A stretch of 64,000 nt of DNA from Mariniflexile litorale (lineage in GTDB: Bacteria; Bacteroidota; Bacteroidia; Flavobacteriales; Flavobacteriaceae). Shown one piece after another: positions 42,772 through 52,247 of the stretch; position 1 is the stretch's first letter, and the number at the start of each line of letters is the position of its first letter. The stretch spans positions 62,001 to 126,000 of the forward strand of contig NZ_CP155618.1 in the NCBI RefSeq assembly GCF_031128465.2, in the 5' to 3' direction. The position numbers and the translations under genes were made by a program. A model generated the notes under the pieces. It had not been told where the DNA came from, did no database searches, and saw only the letters and a list, made by a program, of their open reading frames with translations.

Positions 42772-43893
42772 ATGAAGAAATATATATTCCTATTAAGCCT
42801 AACTACAGCCTCCTTTTTTATAACAAGTTGTGGTAGCGAAGACAAAAAAGTGGTTGCAGATAATTCGCCTGCAATTCGCGTAAAAGTGCATCAAGTTACA
42901 GCAAATGGTAAAAGTCCTTTTTTGAGTGTAAGCGGTAAAATTCAATCTTCAAATAGTGCAGATTTAAGTACTAGAATGATGGGTTATGTAAACAAAGTAC
43001 ACGTAAATGTTGGCGATAAGGTACGTAAAGGACAATTATTAGTCTCAATTAATAATAGTGATTTACAAGCTAAAAAAGCACAAGTAAATGCTGGAATTAC
43101 TGAAGCGACTGCTGCTTTTAACAATGCTCAAAAAGATTACAACCGTTTTAAAAATTTATTTGCAGATAATAGTGCATCCCAAAAAGAAATGGATGATATG
43201 ACTGCTAAATTTGAAATAGCTAAAGCGCGTTTAGAAGCTGCTAATCAAATGAAAAATGAAGTTAACGCACAATTTGCTTACAGCAATATTACAGCACCTT
43301 TTAACGGAACAGTGACTAGTAAAAACGTAGAAACTGGAAATATGGCAAATCCTGGAGTGCCATTAATAAGTATTGAAACGCCTGGAAATTTTGAAGTGAT
43401 GGCCATGATTCCTGAAACTGAGATTTCTGCTATTAAAAAAGGAACTACAGTTAATGTATTGGTAAAATCGATTAGCAAAACCTTGAAAGGAAAAGTAAAA
43501 GAAGTGAGTACTTCTGCTAAAAATACTGGTGGACAATATTTAGTGAAAATAGATTTAGATAAAACGGATGCCAATATTTTATCAGGCATGTTTACTACAG
43601 TTCAATTTCCTGTGGAAAGAAAAGCAACGTCATCAATGGTTTTAATTCCTACAGATGCTATTGTAACCAACGGACAATTATCTGGAGTGTATACAGTAAG
43701 CCAAAGCAATACAGCACTGTTACGTTGGTTGCGATTAGGTAGAACTTTTGGAGATCAAGTGGAAGTTTTATCTGGTTTAAATGCTGAAGAAGCATACATT
43801 GTTTCAGCTGAAGGAAAACTGTTTAATGGCGCGAAAATTATTCCATCCTCAATCCTTCCCAAAGGGAAGGAAGCCAGTGTGAAAATTAAGTGA
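42772..43893 (+). CDS. RND efflux periplasmic adaptor, lipoprotein
   Basis: 373 residues. The lipoprotein signal ends FFITSCGSED. Lipoyl halves (VNKVHVNVGDKVRKGQLLVSIN near 75 and ITAPFNGTVTSKNVETGNMA near 175) flank a coiled-coil hairpin and precede a barrel domain and a membrane-proximal domain. It links the inner-membrane pump to TolC. The last ~15 codons contain a GC-rich perfect hairpin (43853-43871), so the C-terminal SILPKGKEA may derive from a repeat insertion. Confidence 0.9.
   Translation: MKKYIFLLSLTTASFFITSCGSEDKKVVADNSPAIRVKVHQVTANGKSPFLSVSGKIQSSNSADLSTRMMGYVNKVHVNVGDKVRKGQLLVSINNSDLQAKKAQVNAGITEATAAFNNAQKDYNRFKNLFADNSASQKEMDDMTAKFEIAKARLEAANQMKNEVNAQFAYSNITAPFNGTVTSKNVETGNMANPGVPLISIETPGNFEVMAMIPETEISAIKKGTTVNVLVKSISKTLKGKVKEVSTSAKNTGGQYLVKIDLDKTDANILSGMFTTVQFPVERKATSSMVLIPTDAIVTNGQLSGVYTVSQSNTALLRWLRLGRTFGDQVEVLSGLNAEEAYIVSAEGKLFNGAKIIPSSILPKGKEASVKIK
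43853..43871. repeat. Short GC-rich hairpin within the adaptor's 3' end
   Basis: TCCTTCCC-AAA-GGGAAGGA is a perfect 8-bp stem inside the coding sequence. A similar CCCTTTCC-ATT-GGAAAGGG hairpin occurs 130 bp downstream. Both stand out from the AT-rich surroundings. Confidence 0.6.
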
Positions 43894-43925
43894 TATAAAT
43901 ATGCTGTAAGTACTCATTGTTGTCG

Positions 43926-43947
43926 GTTTGAAGAAGCTTCTTTAAAC
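43926..43947. repeat. 22-bp near-perfect palindrome in the adaptor-pump spacer
   Basis: GTTTGAAGAAGCTTCTTTAAAC is self-complementary except for one pair. It lies in the 106-bp spacer between the adaptor stop and the hairpin that precedes the pump gene. It might be a protein site or part of a composite repeat; no -7 box follows. Confidence 0.5.
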
Positions 43948-43990
43948 TATAAAAAAAATAAATATTAACTAAAAATAACCCATAACATTT

Positions 43991-44009
43991 CCCTTTCCAT
44001 TGGAAAGGG
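43991..44009. repeat. GC-rich hairpin just before the pump gene
   Basis: CCCTTTCC-ATT-GGAAAGGG, a perfect 8-bp stem, ends 14 bp before the ATG of the pump gene. The longest pump frame opens with TTG inside this hairpin, so that start is not credible. The stem could limit translation or transcription of the pump relative to its adaptor. Confidence 0.6.
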
Positions 44010-44023
44010 TTAGGGATAGGAAT

Positions 44024-47000
44024 ATGAAAGAAGGAATCGCAGGTAAAATTGCCAAAGTCTTTATGCAGTCGAAGCTTACAGTGCTTTTAATGATTGTATT
44101 TATGGTGGTTGGTGTGTACAGTTCGTTTTTAATTCCACGTGAAGAAGAACCACAAATTGATGTGCCTATGGCAGACATTTTTGTGGGTTATCCCGGAGCA
44201 AGTCCTACGGAAGTGGAATCGCGCGTAATTAAACCTTTAGAGCAATTAATTTCGAATATTAAAGGTGTGGAATATGTGTATTCTATGTCCATGAAAGAGC
44301 AAGGAATGGTCATCGTTCAGTTTTATGTTGGCGAAGATATTGAGCGTTCTTTTGTGAAATTATACAACGAAATTAACAAGCACATGGACCAAATGCCAGC
44401 TGGTGTAACATTTCCCTTAGTGAAAACACGTGCGATTGATGATGTGCCAATGTTGGGATTAACGTTGTGGAGTGAAAATTATGACGATTACCAGTTAAAC
44501 CAGATGGCTCAAGAGTTAGAAGCCGAAATTAAGAAGATAAACGACGTCGCTATTACGCATAAAATTGGTGGTAGAGATCGTCAATTACGTGTGGTTTTAG
44601 ATAAAGATAAATTGGCTGGAAGCGGATTGGATTTCTTGTCGGTTTCGGAAATGATCAAATTGAATAACAGCCAATTAAGTGCTGGTAGTTTTGATAAAAA
44701 TGATACTGAATTTTTAGTAAATACAGGTGCTTTTTTAGCTTCGGTTACAGATGTTGAAAATTTGGTGGTTGGTGTACAACAAAATCAGCCAATATATTTA
44801 AAACAAGTTGCAACAATAATTGATGGTCCAGAAGTACCACAAAATTATGTGAGTTTAGGTTTTGGAAAAGGTAGTGAAAAAGCATCGGAATACAGATCAG
44901 AGTATCCAGCTGTTACCATTTCAGTTGCTAAAAGAAAAGGAGCTGATGCCATGAAAATTGCAGATGTTATTATTGATAAAGTAGAACATTTACGTAGCAC
45001 TCTAATTCCTGATGATGTACATGTTGAAGTGACTAGAAATTATGGTGAAACGGCATCAAATAAAGTTTCCGAGCTTCTATGGCATCTTATAGGCTCTATA
45101 TTTGCAGTAACTCTAGTGGTTATGCTAGCCATGGGTTGGCGTGGTGGTTTGGTTGTGTTTTTATCAGTCCCAATTACATTTGCATTAACCTTATTGAGTT
45201 ACTATATGCTCGACTACACGCTAAACCGAATCACCTTATTTGCTTTAGTATTTGTAACAGGAATTGTTGTAGATGACTCCATTATTATTGCTGAAAATAT
45301 GCACAGGCATTTTAAAATGAAACGCTTGCCTTTTAAACAAGCTGCTTTATATGCCATTAACGAAGTTGGAAACCCAACCATATTAGCAACATTTACGGTT
45401 ATAGCATCCGTTTTACCTATGGCTTTTGTATCTGGATTAATGGGACCGTATATGGCACCAATGCCAATTGGAGCTTCTATTGCTATGATATTATCTTTAT
45501 TTGTAGCCTTAACGATTACACCTTATTTAGGTTATATTTTCTTAAGAGAAAAAGATAAAAAAGGGGTAGAAGAAAAACCAGAAAAACCTGTTGAAGAAAC
45601 TTTAATTTATAGGGTTTACAACAAATTCGAACGTCCTTTATTAGAAAACAAAAAGATACGGTGGATGTTTTTAGGAGGAACATTTATCCTCTTAATGGCT
45701 ACAATGGTCTTGTTTTTCACTAAATCTGTTGCTGTGAAAATGTTGCCTTTTGATAATAAAAATGAATTTCAAATCGTGATAGATATGCCTGAAGGAGCCA
45801 CATTGGAACGTACAGGAGTTGTAACACAAGAAATTGCTCAGTATTTATCCACACGGCCTGAAGTAGTGAATTACCAAAATTATATTGGCACCTCTGCCCC
45901 TATTACTTTTAACGGTTTGGTACGTCATTACGATTTACGTGGTGGGAGTAATATGGCAGACATTCAAGTGAATTTATTGGATAAAGAAGAACGTAGTGCT
46001 CAAAGTCACGATATTGCTAAATTATTGCGTCCAGACATTCAAAAAATTGCTTCAAAATACCATGCGAATGTAAAATTAGTAGAAGTACCACCTGGACCAC
46101 CAGTACTGTCAACCATTGTTGCCGAAATTTATGGTCCTAATTACACCGAGCAAATTAAAATTGCAAATAGTATTCAAAATATCTTAAAAAACACAGATGA
46201 CGTGGTTGATATCGATTGGATGGTGGAGGCAGATCAAACCGAATATCAATTCAACATCAATAAAGAAAAAGCAATGTTATATGGCGTTGCACCACAGCAA
46301 ATTGCATACACGATGAATATGGCGTTATCTAACAGAGCCATTACTAATTTGTATGATGAAAATGCTATAAATCAAGTTGGTTTGATATTGGCTTTAGATG
46401 AAAAAGAAAAATCGACTATTTCTGATATTTCGCAATTAAAAGTGAAATCAAAACAAGGAAATATGGTGCCAATTGCCGATTTAGTTGATATTAAACAAAC
46501 CACTGCGGCAAAAAGTATTTACCACAAAAATCAAAAACGGGTCGTGTACGTTATGGCTGATATGGCGGGTGAATTAGAAAGTCCTGCATATGCTATACTT
46601 GGAATGGAGGAAAAACTAAAAGAAATTCCATTACCAAAAGGCTACGAGATTAACGAGATGTATTTAGGTCAACCCGATTTTGAAGATAATTACACCGTAA
46701 AATGGGATGGTGAATGGCAGATTACTTTAGAAGTATTTAGAGATTTAGGAATTGCTTTTTTAGGTGCCATTATTTTAATTTATATTTTAATTGTTGGATG
46801 GTTTCAAAACTTCAAAGCACCAATAGTTATGATGGTTGCAATACCATTATCATTAATCGGAATTATTTTAGGTCACTGGATTATGGGCGCTTTTTTTACA
46901 GCAACTTCTTTTATTGGAATGATTGCGTTAGCAGGAATTATGGTTAGAAATTCAGTATTACTTATCGACTTTATCAATTTAAGAACAGCTGAAGGTGTAC

Positions 47001-47218
47001 CATTAAAACAAGCCGCTATTGAAGCAGGTGCAGTACGTACAACTCCTATTTTATTAACAGCAGGAACCGTTGTTATTGGAGCATTCGTGATATTATTTGA
47101 TCCCATATTTCAAGGGTTAGCCATTTCGTTAATGGGAGGGACAATTGTTTCAACCATATTAACATTGTTGGTTGTGCCCCTTGTGTATTACATGATAGAA
47201 AAGAAAAATCATAAATAA
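44024..47218 (+). CDS. RND-family efflux pump permease
   Basis: 1064 residues from ATG 44024. Twelve membrane helices occur in the RND pattern, with two large periplasmic loops. Conserved segments are SFLIPREEEPQIDVPMADI near residue 30, then GYPGASPTEVESRVIKPLE, FVTGIVVDDSIIIAENMHRH (the helix 4 acidic relay residues) and GMIALAGIMVRNSVLLIDF. It is a proton-driven inner-membrane pump of the AcrB/heavy-metal broad group; the substrate class is not obvious. It works with the preceding adaptor and TolC. A PII-like gene and a DUF2892 gene follow in the same operon. Confidence 0.92.
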   Translation: MKEGIAGKIAKVFMQSKLTVLLMIVFMVVGVYSSFLIPREEEPQIDVPMADIFVGYPGASPTEVESRVIKPLEQLISNIKGVEYVYSMSMKEQGMVIVQFYVGEDIERSFVKLYNEINKHMDQMPAGVTFPLVKTRAIDDVPMLGLTLWSENYDDYQLNQMAQELEAEIKKINDVAITHKIGGRDRQLRVVLDKDKLAGSGLDFLSVSEMIKLNNSQLSAGSFDKNDTEFLVNTGAFLASVTDVENLVVGVQQNQPIYLKQVATIIDGPEVPQNYVSLGFGKGSEKASEYRSEYPAVTISVAKRKGADAMKIADVIIDKVEHLRSTLIPDDVHVEVTRNYGETASNKVSELLWHLIGSIFAVTLVVMLAMGWRGGLVVFLSVPITFALTLLSYYMLDYTLNRITLFALVFVTGIVVDDSIIIAENMHRHFKMKRLPFKQAALYAINEVGNPTILATFTVIASVLPMAFVSGLMGPYMAPMPIGASIAMILSLFVALTITPYLGYIFLREKDKKGVEEKPEKPVEETLIYRVYNKFERPLLENKKIRWMFLGGTFILLMATMVLFFTKSVAVKMLPFDNKNEFQIVIDMPEGATLERTGVVTQEIAQYLSTRPEVVNYQNYIGTSAPITFNGLVRHYDLRGGSNMADIQVNLLDKEERSAQSHDIAKLLRPDIQKIASKYHANVKLVEVPPGPPVLSTIVAEIYGPNYTEQIKIANSIQNILKNTDDVVDIDWMVEADQTEYQFNINKEKAMLYGVAPQQIAYTMNMALSNRAITNLYDENAINQVGLILALDEKEKSTISDISQLKVKSKQGNMVPIADLVDIKQTTAAKSIYHKNQKRVVYVMADMAGELESPAYAILGMEEKLKEIPLPKGYEINEMYLGQPDFEDNYTVKWDGEWQITLEVFRDLGIAFLGAIILIYILIVGWFQNFKAPIVMMVAIPLSLIGIILGHWIMGAFFTATSFIGMIALAGIMVRNSVLLIDFINLRTAEGVPLKQAAIEAGAVRTTPILLTAGTVVIGAFVILFDPIFQGLAISLMGGTIVSTILTLLVVPLVYYMIEKKNHK

Positions 47219-47229
47219 AAACTAATAAA

Positions 47230-47535
47230 ATGAAATTAGTCATAGTTACAGCAGTAGAACAGTTTCAGAAAGATGTTTTGAAATTATTTAAGAATGCAAA
47301 TATTGAAAATTTTAGTAGTTCAGATATTGATGGATACAAAAACGGATCCTCTCTATTAATGACTTCTAATTGGTTTTCTTCAGGAAAAGGAGGTAATGAG
47401 TCTAGCTTGTTCTTTTCTTTTACAGATGATGAAAACATTGATGATTTATTTAATTTAATAAAAGAATTTAACAAAAATTTAGAAACGAACAATCCAATAA
47501 AAGCCGTGGTTGTTCCTATTGAAAAATTTATATAA
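47230..47535 (+). CDS. Small PII-like protein of the RND operon
   Basis: 101 residues, cytoplasmic. The alternating strand-helix-strand pattern (MKLVIVTAVEQFQKDVLKLF at the start, SSLFFSFTDDENIDDLFNLIKEFN in the middle, PIKAVVVPIEKFI at the end) suggests the ferredoxin-like PII/CutA fold. Small PII-like proteins, including the DUF3240 type, are known next to metal RND pumps, but the family here is not certain. It starts 11 bp after the pump stop and 17 bp before the DUF2892 gene. A sensor or regulator of the pump is plausible (inference). Confidence 0.65.
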   Translation: MKLVIVTAVEQFQKDVLKLFKNANIENFSSSDIDGYKNGSSLLMTSNWFSSGKGGNESSLFFSFTDDENIDDLFNLIKEFNKNLETNNPIKAVVVPIEKFI

Positions 47536-47552
47536 ACTTAAAATCAATTAAA

Positions 47553-47738
47553 ATGTTAAACACATATTTTAGAATTATTGTAGGTACCATGGTATTATTG
47601 AGTGTGGTACTTACCGTTTATGTAAACCAAAACTGGATGTGGTTTACTGTATTTATTGGTATAAATTTAATCCAGTCTGCATTTACAAAATGGTGTCTAT
47701 TGGAAACGATTTTAATAAAATTGGGTGTAAAACATTAA
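47553..47738 (+). CDS. DUF2892 (YgaP-type) small membrane protein
   Basis: 61 residues, two membrane helices (YFRIIVGTMVLLSVVLTVYV and WFTVFIGINLIQSAFTKWC) and a short tail with LLETILIKLGVK. This matches DUF2892, the domain found at the C-terminus of the YgaP rhodanese and as a standalone protein beside sulfur-metabolism genes. It is the last gene of the RND operon. The Cys in SAFTKWCLLE is conserved in the family. Its presence together with the SQR-like gene upstream hints at a sulfur-related role of this region. Confidence 0.85.
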   Translation: MLNTYFRIIVGTMVLLSVVLTVYVNQNWMWFTVFIGINLIQSAFTKWCLLETILIKLGVKH

Positions 47739-47896
47739 AAATCTAATTTTGCTTGTAAATACCATGGAATCCATTCAAAACATCCTAAAAGAAAGTAAAA
47801 ATTTAAAAATTCACTTATAAGGTTGGATTTAATAGTTTTTAAAACTATGGGATTTTTACATTTAAAACACCTACCTTGTCTTTTAAAGAAGAATTA

Positions 47897-50002
47897 TTAT
47901 TTCATCTTTACAATTGTATTAAGTTTAATTTCTTTAGAAGAAGAACCTACTTGAATTCTAAATTTTCCGGATTCTGCTTTCCATTGTTTAGTATTAATAT
48001 CCCAAAAAGAGAAAGAGCGATTATTTAATACAATTTCTATCTGTTTTGATTCTCCAGGCTGGAGATAAACTTTTAAAAACCCTTTTAACTCCTTCTCAGG
48101 TCTTGGCACACTAGAATCGATATCAGATACATAAACTTGTACAACTTCAGATCCTGCAACCTTACTTGTGTTTTTTACTTCAAAAGATACTATAACCTCA
48201 TTATCTGATGTAAATGATTGGGGAGTAACATGTAACTTTTTATAAGAAAAATTAGAATACGACAAACCATGTCCAAAAGGGAATAATGGCTCAACCTTTT
48301 TGGAATCATACCAGCGATAACCAACAAAAACACCTTCATTATAATTTACATCATAAACAGGGTGTTCGTGTTCTGGTGTTGGGTCGGTTACCTCTTCTCC
48401 AGTTGGAAGATAAGGGTATCCTAAAGTATTTTCAAAATGTTTTTCAATAGAAATAGGTAATTTACCGGAAGGATTTGTTTTTCCAGAAAGAATCTCTGCT
48501 AATGCCACATTTCCAATTTGACCAGGATACCATCCATATATTATAGCTGCAACTTTATCAGCCCAATTTGTCATTTTAATACCAGACCCCGAATTTACAA
48601 TAACAATAGTATTTTTATTTGCTTCTACTATTTTAAGAATTTGATTTTCATCTTCTTCTGGCAGATTAAATGGTCTATCAGAACCTTCTTCATCAAAAGT
48701 TCCAATACTAGCTAATACAATATCCGCTTGTTTTAATTCATCTATACTTGGTTTTTCTTTATACTCTATTTGGTTACCAAATTCAGTTTTAAGGGCGTCT
48801 AATAAAACAACATTATTATAACCTTTTACATAAGCAGCACCTCCACCTCTTGCAAATTTAGCAGCATATTTTCCTGTAATAAGTATTTTATGATTTTTGG
48901 CTTTTGATAGAGGAAGAATTGCATTTGAATTTTTTAATAAAATAGTTCCTTCTCTTGCTGTATTTAATGCTACTAGTTCATGAGCATCATAATTAACGTC
49001 TCCATTCATTTTTGTGCTATTATAAATTCCCATAGCAAAACAAGTTCTTAAAATACTTTTTGCCATTCGATCTATATCAGATTCGAGCACTTTTCCTTGG
49101 TCAATTTTTTCTTTAATTCCTTTTAATGAAGTAGCCCAAGGCATTTCTAAATCAAGTCCAGATTTTGAAACCTTTTCTCCATCATAAACAGACCACCAAT
49201 CACTCATAACAAGCCATTTAAAACCTAAATCCTTTTTGAGTAATTTGTTTATTACATAATGACTCTGACCCGTCCATTCTCCATTAATTTGGTTATAAGC
49301 AGTCATAACAGCTAAGGCGCCAGCGTCAATTCCTGCTTCAAATGCAGGCATATATATTTCCTGTAAAGCACGTTCATCCACTATCGAATTACTTCTTCGA
49401 CGTTTAAACTCTGTTTGATTACCAAGAAAGTGCTTTAAAGTAGCTATCGTACCAGTACTTTGAAGACCTTTAACATAGTTCTCAATCATTCGAGCTGCAA
49501 GAAAAGGATCTTCTCCAAAATATTCAAAATTTCTTCCATTCTGTGAAATACGATATATATTCATCCCAGGACCTAATAAAACACGTATGTTTCCTGCACG
49601 ACATTCTTCTCCTATACTTTTTGCGTAATCATGCGAAAGTTGAGGATTCCATGTTGAGGCGAGCAAAATTGGAGCAGGAAATGCAGTTGATTTCTCTATA
49701 CCTACCCCCCATTTAACTTTACCTTTTTCATCCCAAGCTAATCGCACTCCCTGAGTTGCATCTGCTGTAATTACAGGTGGAATATTAAGCCGCTTTATAC
49801 CTCTTATTAACATATCGTCTCCTGCTATTAATTCTATTTTTTCGTCCAGAGTCATTTGTTGCAAGATTTCGTTTGCTTTTTTATCTGCTTCTTCAAAATT
49901 TAACGTAGTATTAAACGGTTTAATGGTTTGACAATAGCTATTAAAAACCATTAAACCTAATATTAATAGGAGTGGCATTTTTATTGTTATATTTCTTATC
50001 AT
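47897..50002 (-). CDS. Glycoside hydrolase family 3 enzyme
   Basis: 701 residues. A signal peptide covers residues 1 to about 25 (MPLLLILGLMVFNSYCQ). The (beta/alpha)8 domain has the nucleophile Asp268 in WLVMSDWWSV. Substrate-binding motifs KHFLGNQTEFKRRRS and LGPGMNIYRISQNGRNFEYFGEDP are typical of beta-glucosidase/beta-xylosidase-type GH3. The alpha/beta sandwich domain has GGGAAYVKGYNN and the family's IVVNSGSGI segment. A fibronectin III-like C-terminal domain covers about 590-695. It removes sugars from non-reducing ends of glycans, in the periplasm or at the cell surface. It is the second gene of a leftward operon after the sulfatase (71 bp), in a polysaccharide utilisation locus. Confidence 0.92.
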   Translation of the reverse strand: MIRNITIKMPLLLILGLMVFNSYCQTIKPFNTTLNFEEADKKANEILQQMTLDEKIELIAGDDMLIRGIKRLNIPPVITADATQGVRLAWDEKGKVKWGVGIEKSTAFPAPILLASTWNPQLSHDYAKSIGEECRAGNIRVLLGPGMNIYRISQNGRNFEYFGEDPFLAARMIENYVKGLQSTGTIATLKHFLGNQTEFKRRRSNSIVDERALQEIYMPAFEAGIDAGALAVMTAYNQINGEWTGQSHYVINKLLKKDLGFKWLVMSDWWSVYDGEKVSKSGLDLEMPWATSLKGIKEKIDQGKVLESDIDRMAKSILRTCFAMGIYNSTKMNGDVNYDAHELVALNTAREGTILLKNSNAILPLSKAKNHKILITGKYAAKFARGGGAAYVKGYNNVVLLDALKTEFGNQIEYKEKPSIDELKQADIVLASIGTFDEEGSDRPFNLPEEDENQILKIVEANKNTIVIVNSGSGIKMTNWADKVAAIIYGWYPGQIGNVALAEILSGKTNPSGKLPISIEKHFENTLGYPYLPTGEEVTDPTPEHEHPVYDVNYNEGVFVGYRWYDSKKVEPLFPFGHGLSYSNFSYKKLHVTPQSFTSDNEVIVSFEVKNTSKVAGSEVVQVYVSDIDSSVPRPEKELKGFLKVYLQPGESKQIEIVLNNRSFSFWDINTKQWKAESGKFRIQVGSSSKEIKLNTIVKMK

Positions 50003-50073
50003 TTTTTATTTAATTGTGAGTTATAAAATCACTTTTTTTGATTTTATAACAGATTGATATCTACTGTTTATTC

Positions 50074-51588
50074 TTAAATTTTTCCGATCGGTCTGTTTTC
50101 TTTTCCTTTTACATTTGTTAATGCATCTCCTAGTTTAATTCTCATATCATCGGCAAGGGATTTAATCACCTCAACTACTTCTGGGTTTTCAACTGCTACA
50201 TTCGTAGTTTCACTTATATCTATAGATAAATTATAAAGCTCTATATCATCCATAATTTTATATTCGTAATTAACAGGGTATCCATTTTCACCTCCTAGGC
50301 GACTATTCAAAGTGCGATACCTATGAGGAAAATACATTTTCCAGTTTTTATACCTTACTCCATGAAGCTCATTTGTATGATAATAAAAATAATAAGCTTC
50401 TTGTGGACTTACAGTAGACTCTCCTGTCCAAATATTCCATACACTTTTTCCATCAATGATACTTTTAGGAAGTGAAGATTTTGTTATTTCAGCAATAGTT
50501 GGTAAAATATCAATATTCATTATTGGGATGTTAATAGTTCTCCCTAATTTAATTTTTTTTGGATAGTATATAATACAAGGTTCTCTATGTCCTCCTTCTA
50601 ATGAGGTGCCTTTTCCTTCTCTAAAGGGATAAGCAGAACCTGCATGGTCTCCATAACTTAACCACGGACCATTATCTGAAGTAAAAATGACTATTGTATT
50701 TTCCTCAAGATTATTTTCTTTTAATGTTTTTAATATTTGACCTACAGACCAATCTATTTCCATAATCACATCACCATACAACCCTCTTTTTGATTTTCCT
50801 TTAAACTTGTCTGAAACATACAATGGAACATGGGGTTGTGGATGGGCTATATATAAGAAAAAAGGATCCTTTTTATTCTTCTTAATAAAGTCAATACTTC
50901 TTTCTGTAATTTGAGTTGTAAGTAAAGATTGATTGGTCAATGTATCAATAATCGTATTATTATCATATAAAGGAAGTGGGCCATAATTAGACCCTGCCCC
51001 TTGATCTGGGTGAAATGGCCACATATCATTAGAATAAGGAATACCAAAATACTCATCAAAACCCTGATTGTTAGGCATGAACATAGAATGATCTCCCAAA
51101 TGCCATTTTCCAAAAATACCGGTATGATAACCAGCTGCTTTCAACATTTCGGCTATAGTGATTTCTGATAAACTTAACCCTATTTTACTATTAGGAGGAT
51201 ATGCACCATGTACACCAACTCGATTAGGATAACACCCCGTAAGGAGGGCAGCTCTAGATGCTGAACAGATTGGTTGTGCCGTATAATAATCAGTTAATCG
51301 GATGCCATTTTTAGCCATTTTATCTAAATGAGGTGTTTCAATATTTGGAGATCCGTAACACCCTAAATCTTCATACCCTTGATCGTCTGTTAAAATGATA
51401 ATTACATTGGGTTTATCATCCTTTATTTTTTTTTCCCTTTCTAAAAATTGATGATGTTTACAAGAAATAATACTCAATAAAAAAGAGAAAATACATAATA
51501 CTCTTTTTTTTCTACCTACTAATATTAAGTTCAAATTTGTCACTACCAAGCGAAACAATGTCAATAAAACTAGATTTGTTGTTCTCAT
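50074..51588 (-). CDS. Family S1 sulfatase
   Basis: 504 residues as opened at ATG 51588. Metal ligands lie in LTDDQGYEDLG (Asp68, Asp69). The active-site motif CSASRAALLTG has Cys108 as the residue converted to formylglycine. HLGDH and FTSDNGPW complete the site. A lipoprotein signal ends LLSIISCKH, but it is preceded by about 25 odd residues. A TTG at 51534 (MNLILVGRKKRVL...) would give a more normal signal. The enzyme removes sulfate esters from a polysaccharide before or along with the GH3 enzyme. No formylglycine-generating enzyme is in the window. A 16-bp LacI-type palindrome lies 60 bp upstream of the ATG. Confidence 0.92.
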   Translation of the reverse strand: MRTTNLVLLTLFRLVVTNLNLILVGRKKRVLCIFSFLLSIISCKHHQFLEREKKIKDDKPNVIIILTDDQGYEDLGCYGSPNIETPHLDKMAKNGIRLTDYYTAQPICSASRAALLTGCYPNRVGVHGAYPPNSKIGLSLSEITIAEMLKAAGYHTGIFGKWHLGDHSMFMPNNQGFDEYFGIPYSNDMWPFHPDQGAGSNYGPLPLYDNNTIIDTLTNQSLLTTQITERSIDFIKKNKKDPFFLYIAHPQPHVPLYVSDKFKGKSKRGLYGDVIMEIDWSVGQILKTLKENNLEENTIVIFTSDNGPWLSYGDHAGSAYPFREGKGTSLEGGHREPCIIYYPKKIKLGRTINIPIMNIDILPTIAEITKSSLPKSIIDGKSVWNIWTGESTVSPQEAYYFYYHTNELHGVRYKNWKMYFPHRYRTLNSRLGGENGYPVNYEYKIMDDIELYNLSIDISETTNVAVENPEVVEVIKSLADDMRIKLGDALTNVKGKENRPIGKI

Positions 51589-51647
51589 AATCTTTGATAA
51601 TTCTTAGCCTATATAAACTTTTATACAATAGTTTATATTTTAGTAAA

Positions 51648-51663
51648 ACTAAATCGATTTAGT
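51648..51663. promoter_or_regulatory. LacI-type operator before the sulfatase-GH3 operon
   Basis: ACTAAATCGATTTAGT is a perfect 16-bp palindrome with the central CG typical of LacI-family sites. It is the core of the 36-bp palindromes at both susC promoters. The rest of 51664-52185 shows no gene and no other site I can support. Confidence 0.65.
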
Positions 51664-52185
51664 GACATTAAAAAATAAATATTTGATTTTTATGAATTCT
51701 TTATCTAAGATGAATAAAACTTATTAATATAATTTACTTTCAGACCGGAAATCTCTGTATTTGAAACCATTGAAAAGGATGGAATTAACAAGGCTAAAAC
51801 TCCTTTTAGCTATCTAAATGTATCCATATATTTACAAATACAATACTTTCACTAGACTAATTAAACTAAAAGGAATTATATACTCTTATAATGTTTATAT
51901 AACTTAATTATTAATCATGGTTTATATGATTAGTCATAAAACCATTAATGACTCCCTCCCCTGCCATTTATTATTAAAATTATATATTAATACACTAACA
52001 CATTTACAGCAATTGCTACAAACATATAATTCTTGAAGACATGTTAACCAAATAGTAAAAGAATGCTTAGCGATAAATAACATTGTAGAATTCACCATTA
52101 AGAGTTCCTATCTTATTGATACAATACGCAGAGGATGATCTAATTATATAATTAATAATTTGTTTGTTACAATAAAGTTAATATA

Positions 52186-52221
52186 TTTACAATTCACTAA
52201 ATCGATTTAGTGAATTGTAAA
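52186..52221. promoter_or_regulatory. 36-bp perfect palindromic operator at the first susC promoter
   Basis: All 18 base pairs from 52186 to 52221 are symmetric, with core ACTAAATCGATTTAGT and ends TTTACAATTC/GAATTGTAAA. A TATATTTA -7-like box overlaps its left end and the ATG is 27 bp beyond. Binding would block transcription initiation. The flanking GCAATAAAGTTAATATATTT-like sequence is shared with the second susC promoter. Confidence 0.75.
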
Positions 52222-52247
52222 ATATAACTAAACTATACTCTTAATTA

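Noticed and set aside
13801-44178. Numerous 60-170-codon open frames opposite or within the long genes (for example 13802-13999 plus, 37034-37540 minus, 43278-43589 minus)
   Set aside because: They lie wholly inside well-supported genes in other frames and their products show no family features.
47831-47860. Small hairpin ATAGTTT...AAACTAT followed by TTTTT as terminator of the RND operon
   Set aside because: The stem is entirely A/T apart from one pair and the loop is too tight; it is also 90 bp beyond the last gene, so support is too weak.
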